DNA of 64,000 nucleotides from Bacteroidota bacterium (GTDB lineage Bacteria; Bacteroidota; Bacteroidia; 2-12-FULL-35-15): NCBI GenBank assembly GCA_029237775.1, contig JAQZBR010000004.1, positions 248,001 to 312,000 of the forward strand, read 5' to 3'. Shown piece by piece: positions 1 to 8,211 of this stretch (position 1 is its first letter; each line of letters starts with the position of its first letter). The notes under the pieces were generated by a model. It saw only the letters and a program-made list of their open reading frames with translations, ran no database searches and was not told where the DNA came from. The position numbers and the translations under genes were made by a program.

Positions 1-3000
1 TCTGATCCCCCATCCATATCCTGCAACGAGCGGATCATGCTGAGTCTTTAATGTGATCACCAATGGATCCTGATAGATCACTTCCGAGTTCAGTGAATTT
101 TTATCCGAGTAGGGATTTGGCCCGGTCCACGCAGTTCCTACATCACCAAAAGCAATGATCTGAAAATTCTGAATGAAGTCGGCACGGATAGGACGCTTGT
201 ATAAATAACGGAAGATCGGAAAACGGATCTCACTGTTCCATACAGCAAAGCTGTTTCCATTACGCACATTCTGATAAAACCCGCGCATATTGGTCGCAAG
301 GGTCTGATAAGCATAGTTCTGGTCGGTGGCGATATTTGTGGTGTTGTCAAATTTGGCTCCGAACCAATTATCCACTCCGCCCATGTAATAGATCAGCTTT
401 TGTTTCCCGAAAGAAGTGCTGGTGGCAATTCTGTTTGCCCAGATAAGATCACGGTGGATCTTTTTATAATATCTCCAATCCATTCCTAATACAAAAAAGT
501 CTGTGTCTTCTTTATCGATCTGACGATAGTACTCTGCAAACAATTTCCCTCTTAAGCCATTATAAAGATTCAATCCGCGTTTGATCGTGTTGTCATAAAC
601 GTACTCAAGCTTTGCAGAACCCCAGTTTTCATACTGATTGCGCTGCTGCAGATTTACGCTGTCAGTTGCAAGGAAGACCGTACGGTCATTCCTGTATGCG
701 ATCGAACCTCTAAGACTTGCCACTTCACTGAAGGGATATTTAAGAATATACCTTGCATCGTGAGAATGAACTTTTACCAGGGAACCTCCACCACTGGAAT
801 TCAATAACCCCTGACGGTGAATAACGATCTGCCTGTCAAGATTTCTCATCCTGTCTTCATAACTCAGAAAAAATTCATTGCTGTTAAAATCGCCAGAGAA
901 TCTCATTCCACCTGTGATGCGATAATCTTCAAAAAGATCACTCATTCCAATTTTAAAGAATGCATTTAAGCCGGGATTCAGATAGATCGGGCTGCCACCA
1001 CCGGTGAATTTCTGATATGAATTGTTCAGGAAAGAATTGTCAAGCTGGGAAACAACATAATCAACGGAATAGTTTGTATTGTAATTTCTTTGTTTACCGA
1101 GAACAAACTCATCGGTTTTAATTACGCTTGTTGAATCCATGTTAGCAACTTTAACTTCCTTTTGCGGTTGCTCTTTAGGAGTTTTAGGCTTCTCGTTCTG
1201 GAAGCTGTAATTATTTATGTCTACTTCATTGGAATCTTTTTTCTCTGCAATATTAATGATCACTTTTACATCATCAGCTTGCGGAGAATTATTGATCGCG
1301 TTATTTTTTGTTTCCTGTTCAACCTGTTCTTTTTTCTCGATCCTGTCGCGATAATCACGGTATGAAGTATTCTTCAGATCAAGAGATGTTAATGATGCCG
1401 CGGGCACGATTGGCTCTACATACATTTTGTACTTACCGTTCTCAAAAATGATCTGGGTTAATTTGTTAGCCTTAACATTCACATCCTGTTGAAGAATGCT
1501 TCGCTGGTAATTCGTTACCGGAAAAGAAGTTGCGACCGTTCTGTAATGCGCTGCTGTGTCAACAAACGAGATCACACTGTCGAAACGTGTAATGTAACGA
1601 TTACGGATTCCGTTAAGATCGCTCAGATAAGAAATATGCGTACTGTCATAATCCGCAGGATACATCTCATCAATACCAGGAGTATTTGTGATCCTTTTTA
1701 ACACCGGTGATTTACTCACATTATCAAAGACAAAAAGATCTTTATGAGGATTTCCATCCGGGCGTTTCTTTTTTGTATCGAAAAATAAAGTATCCTGCGG
1801 CCGGTTGGAAGCAAAAACGATCTCTTTTGAACCGTGAACGAAACGCGGGTGAAGATCGTCATATATATCTTTGGTTATCTGATCGTATCCATTTGACGCT
1901 GCAGTGAAAATGAAAAGATCCGTCTGGCCTTTCTGAACGGCAGACATGACAAACTTTTTACCGTCATCATTATATGAGTAATCCAGGATCTTTTCGAAAC
2001 CGATAATATTCCGTTTCGTTTTATCCTTTGATTCCATATCATAAGTGGTAAGAACAATAAGTCCTTTTCGCTCCTCCATGTATGTAAAGATCTTTCCACT
2101 CGGATGCCAGGCCAACAAAGGGAATGAGTAATCATTGATACGGTCAATCTTCACACCCGATTTAACTATACGCTTTGCTTTTCCTTTTTGCACATCATAA
2201 AGCCATATCTTATACTGCCCCATTTCATTTGTAGTGTAAAGAACATAATTCCCGTCAGGACTGATCTTCATATTGGAATATACCCGGGAAGCTTTCGGTT
2301 TTAAAAGCAAAGGCTTTTGTGAAGGAACTGTTTTTGAAACATCAGTCTCCGCATATTTTTTCTTATATGTTGAATTACATTCGTTCCATAAATTCTTTAC
2401 AGAAATGCCTAGCACAAACAAAGCTGAATTATCTATGTTCCGGCTCACTTTCGTCATATAAAGCAAGTTGGAAATTACAGCTTCACCATAATTATCCGCA
2501 ATGTGTTTCCAAAGAGCATGTCCGCCATAAACGGCATCAACACCTTCAAGACGGTTGATGTTCTTATATCTACCGCTGAGGATTCCGTCTTTTACGCGGT
2601 TATCAATATCCGAATTCCAATCGTTGGCAACATAATCAATAAGTCCCTTAGTGTACCATTCAGGCAATGCCAGCAATGTATTATTTTTTAGCATCTCGCG
2701 CATGTTGCCGCCATACATCATTTGATCGATGAGCACTTCTGCCAGACCGGCACGGATCTGAGCATCCAGCTTTGCATGATCGCCTTCAAAATACAAGATG
2801 ATCTTAGAGCCGGCTATCCTTGTAACACCACCCGTATTATATTGCTCTTCGGTGGAAAGGCCGATATTACTTTGCTTGAAATCAGATTGCTTGTTGTAGC
2901 AGATAAACTGAACACGGCCATCGAAAGAATAGTCAAACATTCTTTCAACTGCTTCCATTTGTTTCTTTGCAGACCTGGAAACATAATTTGCTAAATCTTT

Positions 3001-3198
3001 TCCTTCTTCATAGAAGTAAACATCATAACGATCGTAGATGTAATAAGTCCAGAAAAAGTTTTCATGTTTAATGCGGTTCTTTCCAAAATCCATTTGGGAA
3101 CCTGTATAGAATTGCGCCTGAGTTTTAAACGCAAGGAGACATAACAATAAAATGAGGAGCGGGGATCTCTTATATAGTTGAATACTTTTTTTTCGCAC
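1..3198 (-). CDS. TolB-like/peptidase-MA and outer-membrane barrel protein, partial (C-terminus beyond left edge)
   Basis: The frame is open from a GTG at 3198 to the window edge, giving 1066 codons. No in-frame ATG lies between the upstream stop and this GTG, and starting here keeps an N-terminal signal peptide (basic start, Leu-rich core, cut near FKTQAQ). Residues of about 60-270 resemble the metallopeptidase-MA-like domain that precedes WD40-like PD40 (TolB-type) propeller blades in Bacteroidota proteins; the SPDGNYVLY and HPSGKIFTY segments are typical blades. The last 350 or so residues look like an outer-membrane barrel of the Omp85/surface-antigen kind and end at the edge in GYGWGIR, like BamA C-terminal strands, so only a few tens of residues are probably missing. 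These proteins are usually annotated as a TolB-like translocation protein. Substrate and role are unknown; an envelope location is inferred. Confidence 0.75.
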   Translation of the reverse strand, partial: MRKKSIQLYKRSPLLILLLCLLAFKTQAQFYTGSQMDFGKNRIKHENFFWTYYIYDRYDVYFYEEGKDLANYVSRSAKKQMEAVERMFDYSFDGRVQFICYNKQSDFKQSNIGLSTEEQYNTGGVTRIAGSKIILYFEGDHAKLDAQIRAGLAEVLIDQMMYGGNMREMLKNNTLLALPEWYTKGLIDYVANDWNSDIDNRVKDGILSGRYKNINRLEGVDAVYGGHALWKHIADNYGEAVISNLLYMTKVSRNIDNSALFVLGISVKNLWNECNSTYKKKYAETDVSKTVPSQKPLLLKPKASRVYSNMKISPDGNYVLYTTNEMGQYKIWLYDVQKGKAKRIVKSGVKIDRINDYSFPLLAWHPSGKIFTYMEERKGLIVLTTYDMESKDKTKRNIIGFEKILDYSYNDDGKKFVMSAVQKGQTDLFIFTAASNGYDQITKDIYDDLHPRFVHGSKEIVFASNRPQDTLFFDTKKKRPDGNPHKDLFVFDNVSKSPVLKRITNTPGIDEMYPADYDSTHISYLSDLNGIRNRYITRFDSVISFVDTAAHYRTVATSFPVTNYQRSILQQDVNVKANKLTQIIFENGKYKMYVEPIVPAASLTSLDLKNTSYRDYRDRIEKKEQVEQETKNNAINNSPQADDVKVIINIAEKKDSNEVDINNYSFQNEKPKTPKEQPQKEVKVANMDSTSVIKTDEFVLGKQRNYNTNYSVDYVVSQLDNSFLNNSYQKFTGGGSPIYLNPGLNAFFKIGMSDLFEDYRITGGMRFSGDFNSNEFFLSYEDRMRNLDRQIVIHRQGLLNSSGGGSLVKVHSHDARYILKYPFSEVASLRGSIAYRNDRTVFLATDSVNLQQRNQYENWGSAKLEYVYDNTIKRGLNLYNGLRGKLFAEYYRQIDKEDTDFFVLGMDWRYYKKIHRDLIWANRIATSTSFGKQKLIYYMGGVDNWFGAKFDNTTNIATDQNYAYQTLATNMRGFYQNVRNGNSFAVWNSEIRFPIFRYLYKRPIRADFIQNFQIIAFGDVGTAWTGPNPYSDKNSLNSEVIYQDPLVITLKTQHDPLVAGYGWGIR

Positions 3199-3303
3199 GT
3201 CACAAATATTAGAATGCTAAGTTACTAAATTATGACCCTAATTACAAGCATCGGGAAGCGCTTATTTTCGCTAATTTGGCAACGTTTTTTAGAAGCCGAT
3301 AAT

Positions 3304-3942
3304 ATGATCAGAATCAAATCTTTTACCTTCAGTCCAATACAGGAAAACACCTATATCCTTTATGATGACATCGGAGAGTGTGTAATAATTGACCCGGGTT
3401 GTTATGACGACAGTGAACGTCAGGCGCTGGCATCTTTTATTGAAGAGAACAAATTAAAGCCGGTCAGGCTTTTAAACACCCATTGTCACCTCGACCACAT
3501 TTTCGGAAACGGTTTCGTTTCTGAGAAATACAATCTGAAACCGGAATTCAACAAACATGATCTTCCCGTATTTCATGCATTCGCGGCCACCTGCAATCTC
3601 TATGGTTTGAGTTGTGATCCGTCACCGGAAGCAGAAAGCTATCTTGATGAAGGTGATGTGGTAAAGTTTGGCGAATCAAGCCTTGAGATCGTTTTCACTC
3701 CCGGGCATTCACCGGGCAGCATAACATTTTATAATAAGGACGACAAATTCATGATCTCCGGTGATGTATTGTTTTACGGTAGTGTAGGACGAACAGACCT
3801 CCCGGGAGGAAGCATGGAAACGCTTGTAAATAGCATCAAGACAAAGTTATTTCCCTTGGGAGATGATTTCAAAGTATATAGCGGGCATGGGCCTTCGACA
3901 ACAATTGGGTTTGAGAAGAAGAATAATCCGTTTTTACAGTAA
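3304..3942 (+). CDS. MBL-fold metallo-hydrolase (glyoxalase II-like)
   Basis: The 212-residue protein carries the metallo-beta-lactamase zinc motif T-H-C-H-L-D-H near residue 60, then the later metal ligands in FTPGHSPGS and SGHGPST. This matches the small glyoxalase II-like hydrolases that cleave thioesters such as S-lactoylglutathione or related cytosolic thiol adducts. The ATG at 3304 was preferred over an upstream in-frame ATG at 3232, because family members begin at the motif-like MIRIKSFTFSPIQENTY and the 24 upstream codons have no family resemblance. The gene is divergent from the TolB-like gene and is followed by a repeat-rich spacer. The true substrate cannot be read from the sequence. 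Confidence 0.9.
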   Translation: MIRIKSFTFSPIQENTYILYDDIGECVIIDPGCYDDSERQALASFIEENKLKPVRLLNTHCHLDHIFGNGFVSEKYNLKPEFNKHDLPVFHAFAATCNLYGLSCDPSPEAESYLDEGDVVKFGESSLEIVFTPGHSPGSITFYNKDDKFMISGDVLFYGSVGRTDLPGGSMETLVNSIKTKLFPLGDDFKVYSGHGPSTTIGFEKKNNPFLQ

Positions 3943-4090
3943 GAACTATATACGGAGCGTGAACCTGTATGAATTGGAACGCAGATCAATTAAGATCTTT
4001 ATGAACAGGTTAAGATAGCTTTGCTATTTATGATAAAAATTATGATTTGATTTGAGTACGGCTTTGCCGGTAAGTATAAGGTCTTACGGA

Positions 4091-4130
4091 GCGTCATTGC
4101 GATGAGCTTTTCGCGAAGAAGCAATCTCAC
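4091..4130. repeat. Intergenic repeat, CGTCATTGCGA...GAAGCAATC type
   Basis: The imperfect palindrome begins CGTCATTGCGA and ends GAAGCAATC. A second copy lies in opposite orientation at 55049-55079. An in-frame ATG at 4102 falls inside this repeat, which argues against using it as the start of the DUF1653 gene. Confidence 0.7.
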
Positions 4131-4160
4131 ACCAGTATGTTATAAAATCAATTATCTAAT

Positions 4161-4192
4161 CAACTTTGCGCTTTGCGCCTTCGTGGTAAAGA
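4161..4192. repeat. CTTTGCG...CTTCGTGGTAAA low-complexity intergenic repeat
   Basis: CTTTGCGCTTTGCGCCTTCG followed by TGGTAAA belongs to a degenerate family also seen at 4471-4499 and 55197-55234 (GTGTCTTAAGTGTCTTAGTG). Its first eight bases, CAACTTTG, also match the Bacteroidota -7 box TAnnTTTG at 7 of 8 positions, so it may have supplied the promoter of the following gene. Confidence 0.55.
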
Positions 4193-4194
4193 AA

Positions 4195-4407
4195 ATGGTA
4201 GCACCCGGCAAATACAAACATTACAAAGGCAAGCTTTACGAAGTTATCGGAACAGCTCGCCATAGCGAAACGTTGGAAGATCTTGTGGTTTACAAAGCAT
4301 TATATCAGCCTGAAGGGGAAAACCTTTGGGTGAGACCTGCCAAAATGTTTTCTGAAGAAATTGAAATTGATGGAATAAAAAAACCCAGGTTTGAATTACT
4401 GGGTTGA
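4195..4407 (+). CDS. DUF1653 domain protein
   Basis: This 70-residue protein is almost wholly one DUF1653 domain: G-K-Y-K-H-Y-K-G at the start, then YEVIGTARHSETLE, LVVYKALY and WVRPAKMF, which are the usual family signatures. The function of the family is unknown. The ATG at 4195 gives the standard family length. A longer in-frame reading from 4102 would start inside an intergenic repeat and run through a second repeat, so it was rejected. It is transcribed towards serS, which is convergent with it. Confidence 0.85.
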   Translation: MVAPGKYKHYKGKLYEVIGTARHSETLEDLVVYKALYQPEGENLWVRPAKMFSEEIEIDGIKKPRFELLG

Positions 4408-4425
4408 TTAATTTTTTATGCCAAC

Positions 4426-4456
4426 GCGCAGATCCTGAAACAAGTTCAGGATGACC
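4426..4456. repeat. Palindromic intergenic repeat, ATCCTGAA-ACAAG-TTCAGGAT
   Basis: A perfect 8-bp inverted repeat with a 5-base loop follows the DUF1653 gene. A related copy, reversed and with two changed bases, sits at 30987-31016; the flanking GCRCAG and GGATG bases are shared too. Its place between convergent genes would allow a role in transcript ends, but it has no T-tract. Confidence 0.7.
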
Positions 4457-4470
4457 AATGCGCACAATCA

Positions 4471-4499
4471 TCTTGCGTCTTAGCCTCCTTGTAGCAAAA
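4471..4499. repeat. Second copy of the CTTTGCG/CTTAG-type repeat
   Basis: CTTGCGTCTTAGCCTCCTTG lies directly after the serS stop codon and resembles the repeat at 4161-4192. Confidence 0.45.
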
Positions 4500-4501
4500 A
4501 A

Positions 4502-5773
4502 CTAATTGATCAAATCAAATCCGCAATACGGAACCAGCACTTTAGGAACTTTGATTCCTTCCGGGGTCTGATTGTTCTCAAGTATTGTCGCAACGATGCG
4601 CGGTAATGCAAGTGCGCTGCCATTAAGTGTATGTGCTAAAACAGGTTTTCCTTCGGCACCTTTGAAACGTAATTTCAAACGGTTACTTTGAAATGTTTCG
4701 AAATTAGAAACCGAGCTTACTTCCAGCCATTTTTGCTGAGCTGCAGAGTATGTTTCGAAATCGTAAGTGAGTGCAGATGCGAAGCTCATATCACCACCGC
4801 ATAATTTTAAAATACGGAATGGTAATTCAAGTTCTCGCAATAATGTTGCAACGTATTCCCGCATCTCCTCTAATGTCTCGTACGATTTATCAGGATGAGC
4901 GATCTGAACGATCTCCACTTTATCAAACTGATGTAAACGGTTCAATCCACGCACATGCGCTCCGTAGCTTCCTGCCTCTCTTCTGAAACATGGTGTGTAT
5001 CCGCAATTTTTAATCGGTAATTGCTCTGCTTTCACGATGACATCGCGGTAAATATTCGTTATTGGAACTTCAGCAGTCGGGATCAGGTATAGGTTATCAA
5101 TCGTTGAATGATACATCTGCCCTTCCTTATCAGGTAACTGTCCGGTCGCATAACCTGAAGCCTCATTCACCATGATTGGAGGCTGGATTTCGAGATAACC
5201 TGCTTTAGTCGCTTTGTCTAAAAAGTAGTTGATGAGTGCACGCTGTAATCTTGCAACCTTCCCTTTGTAAACCGGGAATCCTGCACCTGTAAGTTTCACT
5301 CCAAGTTCGAAATCTATAAGATCGTACTTTGAAGCAAGCTCCCAGTGAGGCTTTGCGCCTTCATGCAATTTCGGGATATCGCCTTCCTGGTAAACATTTT
5401 CATTATCCTCTGGAGTTTTTCCCTTCGGGACCTTGGAACTTGGCGCATTTGGAACCTGCACCAACAGCTTATGTTGCTCGGCTTCCAAAGAAGCCAGTTT
5501 ATCTTCTAATTGCTTTGAATTCTCCTTTAGGGAAGTACTTTTATTTTTCAACTCGTCTCCTTCCGCTTTCTTTCCCGTTTTGTAAAGCTCACCAACCTGC
5601 TTCGCTAAATTGTTTGCTTCAGCAAGGACCGCGTCAAGCTCGTTCTGTGTTTTTCTGCGCACATTATCAAGCTCAAGCACTTCATCAAGAATCGGCTTTG
5701 CATCAAAGTTCTTGATCTTTAAACGTTCGATAGCTTCGTCTTTCTTTTCGCGGATATAGTTAAGTTGTAACAT
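4502..5773 (-). CDS. serS: Seryl-tRNA synthetase
   Basis: The 423-residue enzyme charges tRNA-Ser with serine in the cytoplasm. Residues 1-105 form the long N-terminal coiled-coil arm that grips the tRNA extra arm (LDNVRRKTQNELD, then Lys/Glu-rich heptads). The class II core follows, with motif 2 in PCFRREAGSYGAHVRGLNR and the serine pocket/motif 3 in NGSALALPRIVATILEN. Length and order are normal for bacterial SerRS. The upstream sequence contains GGTTAA-type tetramer repeats and a weak TAATTTCG -7-like box near 5818. Confidence 0.98.
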   Translation of the reverse strand: MLQLNYIREKKDEAIERLKIKNFDAKPILDEVLELDNVRRKTQNELDAVLAEANNLAKQVGELYKTGKKAEGDELKNKSTSLKENSKQLEDKLASLEAEQHKLLVQVPNAPSSKVPKGKTPEDNENVYQEGDIPKLHEGAKPHWELASKYDLIDFELGVKLTGAGFPVYKGKVARLQRALINYFLDKATKAGYLEIQPPIMVNEASGYATGQLPDKEGQMYHSTIDNLYLIPTAEVPITNIYRDVIVKAEQLPIKNCGYTPCFRREAGSYGAHVRGLNRLHQFDKVEIVQIAHPDKSYETLEEMREYVATLLRELELPFRILKLCGGDMSFASALTYDFETYSAAQQKWLEVSSVSNFETFQSNRLKLRFKGAEGKPVLAHTLNGSALALPRIVATILENNQTPEGIKVPKVLVPYCGFDLIN

Positions 5774-5950
5774 TCGGTTGGTTAACGGTTAATGGTTAAA
5801 AGTAAATGAATGGCGAAATTAAATAATTTAATTCAGCTATCGAATTTTAGATGACCTGAAAAGAATGGCCGTGTAAATTAACTGTGAGTGATCAGCGAAT
5901 AAATCAGCCTAAATCTCCTGCCAGCTGAAATCACATCTTGTGAATAACAA

Positions 5951-5990
5951 AAAAATCTCCTGACTTCAATTAAGAAGCCGGGAGATTTTT
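5951..5990 (-). terminator. Rho-independent terminator of rplU-rpmA
   Basis: Read on the minus strand, AAAATCTCC pairs with GGAGATTTT around an inner GGCTTC/GAAGTC stem, and a run of T follows. It lies about 20 bases after the rpmA stop codon. Confidence 0.85.
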
Positions 5991-6009
5991 AAAATATTGC
6001 AGAATCAGC

Positions 6010-6273
6010 TTATGCTTCAGCAAATGGAACTACAGAAACATACGATTTGTTATCGCGTTTTTTTCTGAATTCCACTGTACCGTCAACTAAAGCAAATAAT
6101 GTATGGTCCTTACCAATTCCAACGTTTGCACCTGGATTGTGTTTAGTACCTCTCTGGCGAACGATGATGTTTCCGGAGATAGCTAATTGACCACCATAAA
6201 TTTTAACGCCAAGGCGTTTGCTGTGTGACTCGCGGCCGTTATCGGAACTACCCGCACCTTTTTTATGTGCCAT
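6010..6273 (-). CDS. rpmA: 50S ribosomal protein L27 (bL27)
   Basis: The 87-residue protein starts [16 protein letters not shown], with GVKIYGGQ and [10 protein letters not shown], the invariant bL27 signatures. It begins directly with the mature MAHKKG terminus and lacks the Firmicutes-type cleaved leader. It follows rplU in the conserved rplU-rpmA order with a 56-base gap and is closed by the hairpin at 5951-5990. It stabilises tRNA ends at the peptidyl-transferase centre. Confidence 0.99.
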   Translation of the reverse strand: MAHKKGAGSSDNGRESHSKRLGVKIYGGQLAISGNIIVRQRGTKHNPGANVGIGKDHTLFALVDGTVEFRKKRDNKSYVSVVPFAEA

Positions 6274-6329
6274 TTCTTATGAGAATTAAATATTATAAAT
6301 TATAGATTATAAATTGGGGCTGCCAATTA

Positions 6330-6845
6330 TTATTCTTCAGATTTTTTTGCTGCTTTCTTAGGTGCTGCTGCTTTTTTAGGAGCTGCTGCCTTTTTAGGAG
6401 CTGCTTCTTTTTTTGCTGCCGCTTTCTTAGGAGCTGCTTTTTTTGTTTCTTTTACTTCAGCAACTTCAGCTTTTTCAGCCTTAGGAGCAGGAGCTTTTTT
6501 CTCAAATTTGATCTCGTCTTTCAACGTTTCACCTTTTCCTAAGATTCCCTGAATAAGAACCTGAGTTAATTGCTGGCGATGACCATTTGATTTTTGGTAA
6601 CCTTTTCTGCGTTTTTTCTTAAAAACGATTACTTTGTCACCTTTTAGATGAGAAAGGACTGTTGCAGCCACTTTCATACCATCAACTGAAGGAGTTCCAA
6701 CTTGAACTTTTCCGCCATTGTCAACCAGCAATACATTGCCGAATTCAACTTTAGCCCCTTCGCTAGCATCTAGGCGGTGAACATAGACTTTATTGCCTCG
6801 TTCTACCTTAAATTGTTGCCCGGCTATTTCTACGATTGCGTACAT
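6330..6845 (-). CDS. rplU: 50S ribosomal protein L21 (bL21) with Lys/Ala-rich tail
   Basis: The ATG at 6845 gives [17 protein letters not shown], the canonical bL21 start; an in-frame upstream ATG at 6911 would add 22 residues translated from the leader and is unlikely. The first 103 residues are the bL21 fold, with [14 protein letters not shown] near residue 80. The remaining 70 or so residues are almost only Ala, Lys, Pro and Glu in AAPKKA-type units, an extension seen in many Bacteroidota L21 proteins. The tail is presumably disordered and RNA-binding. Confidence 0.97.
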   Translation of the reverse strand: MYAIVEIAGQQFKVERGNKVYVHRLDASEGAKVEFGNVLLVDNGGKVQVGTPSVDGMKVAATVLSHLKGDKVIVFKKKRRKGYQKSNGHRQQLTQVLIQGILGKGETLKDEIKFEKKAPAPKAEKAEVAEVKETKKAAPKKAAAKKEAAPKKAAAPKKAAAPKKAAKKSEE

Positions 6846-6875
6846 TTTATAGGGTTTTATTTGTTTATAATTACC

Positions 6876-6933
6876 AAGCAGTTTTTTACTTGGGGGCACG
6901 AAATTAAGCAATTATTTAGAATTGACAAAGATT
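6876..6933 (-). promoter_or_regulatory. Probable rplU promoter and leader hairpin
   Basis: AATCTTTG on the minus strand (6926-6933) matches the TAnnTTTG -7 box at 7 of 8 positions. It would give a leader of about 75 bases. Within that leader, CCAAG and CTTGG (6876-6896 region) can pair around a 10-base loop, so an L21 autoregulatory element is possible but unproven. Confidence 0.4.
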
Positions 6934-6951
6934 TCAACATAAAAATGTTGA

Positions 6952-7860
6952 TTAAACCTCCTCTTCTTTAAGATTTTCAACCTGAGGGAGCTTTTTATTC
7001 ACCAGCCAGACACCCAAAAGAATAAGTACAATCCACAGAAAATGAAGGAATTGCACGTTTTCTCCATCAAAAACACCCCAAAACATGGCAACAACCGGAA
7101 TCAGGTAGGTTACCGAGGAGGCAAAAAGGGCATTGGTGTTCCTTATGAGGATATTAAATACTATTACGGACAATGCCGTTCCGAATATCGCCAGAACGCA
7201 AACATAGCTCAGGCTTATCAAGGCCTCAGGATTTGTTCTCAACTTGACAACCACATCGGTAAAACCAAACAAGTATGCGCCTGCGAGCGGACCGATGAAC
7301 ATTAGAGCCCAAACCGTGGCTGTAACAGAATTAACTTCATTCAGGTCTTTTTTAATGATGTTCACACTTAAAGCATAACAAACAGTTGCCAGGACCACAT
7401 AAAAACCGAAAAGCAGGTTGTTATTCATGTCTTCAGCTTTCCCCACAGTCAGCAAGCCGATCGCTCCTATAAATCCGATCAATATACCTGCTACATTCAC
7501 CATCCGCGTTTTTGTCTTAAACATCATGACTCCCAGCAATAAAGTAAACAACGGTGTTAATGAATTTAGCATCCCGGTCAGCGAACTGCTGATCCCTGTT
7601 TCAGCTTTTGTAAATAAAAAGGCAGGAATAAAATTACCAAGCACTCCCATTCCGACAAAACCCTTCCAGTGTTTCAGCAAGGGTTTTTTAACATGAATAA
7701 AGATCAAGGGTGAGAGAAACAGAAAGGCGATAAAAATACGGAGCGCGGCAACTTCATCACTGCTGAACACATCCATACCGCGTTTCATTAAGATAAATGA
7801 ACTTCCCCAGGTCAGCGCGAGTGAGATTAATATGATCCAGTTGATTGCCTTTTTATTCAC
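6952..7860 (-). CDS. DMT superfamily transporter (EamA family)
   Basis: The protein of 302 residues has ten hydrophobic segments in two EamA repeats, the layout of drug/metabolite exporters in the inner membrane. The first segment holds the family motif LTWGSSFILMK. The start chosen is GTG at 7860 (VNKKAINWIILIS): a perfect TATCTTTG -7 box lies at 7879-7886 on this strand, so an ATG at 7926 would be upstream of the transcript start, and the 22 residues it adds are not family-like. The transported substrate cannot be told. It is divergent from the dlt-like operon. Confidence 0.85.
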   Translation of the reverse strand: MNKKAINWIILISLALTWGSSFILMKRGMDVFSSDEVAALRIFIAFLFLSPLIFIHVKKPLLKHWKGFVGMGVLGNFIPAFLFTKAETGISSSLTGMLNSLTPLFTLLLGVMMFKTKTRMVNVAGILIGFIGAIGLLTVGKAEDMNNNLLFGFYVVLATVCYALSVNIIKKDLNEVNSVTATVWALMFIGPLAGAYLFGFTDVVVKLRTNPEALISLSYVCVLAIFGTALSVIVFNILIRNTNALFASSVTYLIPVVAMFWGVFDGENVQFLHFLWIVLILLGVWLVNKKLPQVENLKEEEV

Positions 7861-7878
7861 CAAAAAAATTTTTGCTCG

Positions 7879-7886
7879 CAAAGATA
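7879..7886 (-). promoter_or_regulatory. -7 box of the DMT exporter gene
   Basis: TATCTTTG on the minus strand is a perfect match to TAnnTTTG. It sits 18 bases upstream of the GTG at 7860 and so decides between the two possible starts. Confidence 0.65.
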
Positions 7887-7957
7887 CTAGAATTGTATTG
7901 ATGTACCTGAAATTAAGAAGGCTCATCGGTCGCGGTTCTCAGAACAAATAATTCAAT

Positions 7958-7965
7958 TATATTTG
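7958..7965 (+). promoter_or_regulatory. -7 box of the dlt-like operon
   Basis: TATATTTG is a perfect match to the Bacteroidota -7 consensus and ends 16 bases before the carrier-protein ATG. The -33 element is not clear. It is the only promoter-like box seen ahead of the five-gene operon. Confidence 0.65.
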
Positions 7966-7981
7966 CGCATAATTATTATTT

Positions 7982-8209
7982 ATGGAAGATCTGAAGAATT
8001 TTATCCAGGAGGAGATCGTGAACGTAGCGTTTAAAAAAGTAAGCTTCGATGAATCACTCATTCATTCTAAACTTCTCGATTCAATTACCATGATAGATCT
8101 GATAGTTTCGATAGAAGAAAAGATCGGTAAACAGATTCCCCAGCACCTTATCAATGATGACAATTTTGACAGTATTGATAAAATCATAAATACGATCAAT
8201 TCCATCTGA
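7982..8209 (+). CDS. dltC: Acyl carrier protein, DltC-like
   Basis: The 75-residue acidic protein has the helix-turn-helix of carrier proteins with the phosphopantetheine attachment serine in LLDSITMIDLIVSIEEKIG (Asp-Ser near residue 36). The following IPQHLINDDNFDSIDKI is typical of DltC-type D-alanyl carriers. It opens a five-gene run with gaps of only 2, -4, 3 and 12 bases, so its partner enzymes are surely the adenylating enzyme at 10722-12236 and the MBOAT at 9549-10709. The dlt assignment rests mainly on context; from sequence alone it could be any peptidyl/acyl carrier. Confidence 0.85.
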   Translation: MEDLKNFIQEEIVNVAFKKVSFDESLIHSKLLDSITMIDLIVSIEEKIGKQIPQHLINDDNFDSIDKIINTINSI

Positions 8210-8211
8210 TA

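Noticed and set aside
1162-2994. Several plus-strand frames opposite the TolB-like gene
   Set aside because: The minus strand has an unbroken 1066-codon frame with clear domains, so the short plus-strand frames are not needed.
4102-4194. Longer N-terminus for the DUF1653 protein
   Set aside because: It would be translated from two intergenic repeats and exceeds the family length.
5329-5715. 128-codon frame antisense to serS
   Set aside because: Covers the SerRS coiled-coil region; composition follows the reverse of its Lys/Glu heptads.
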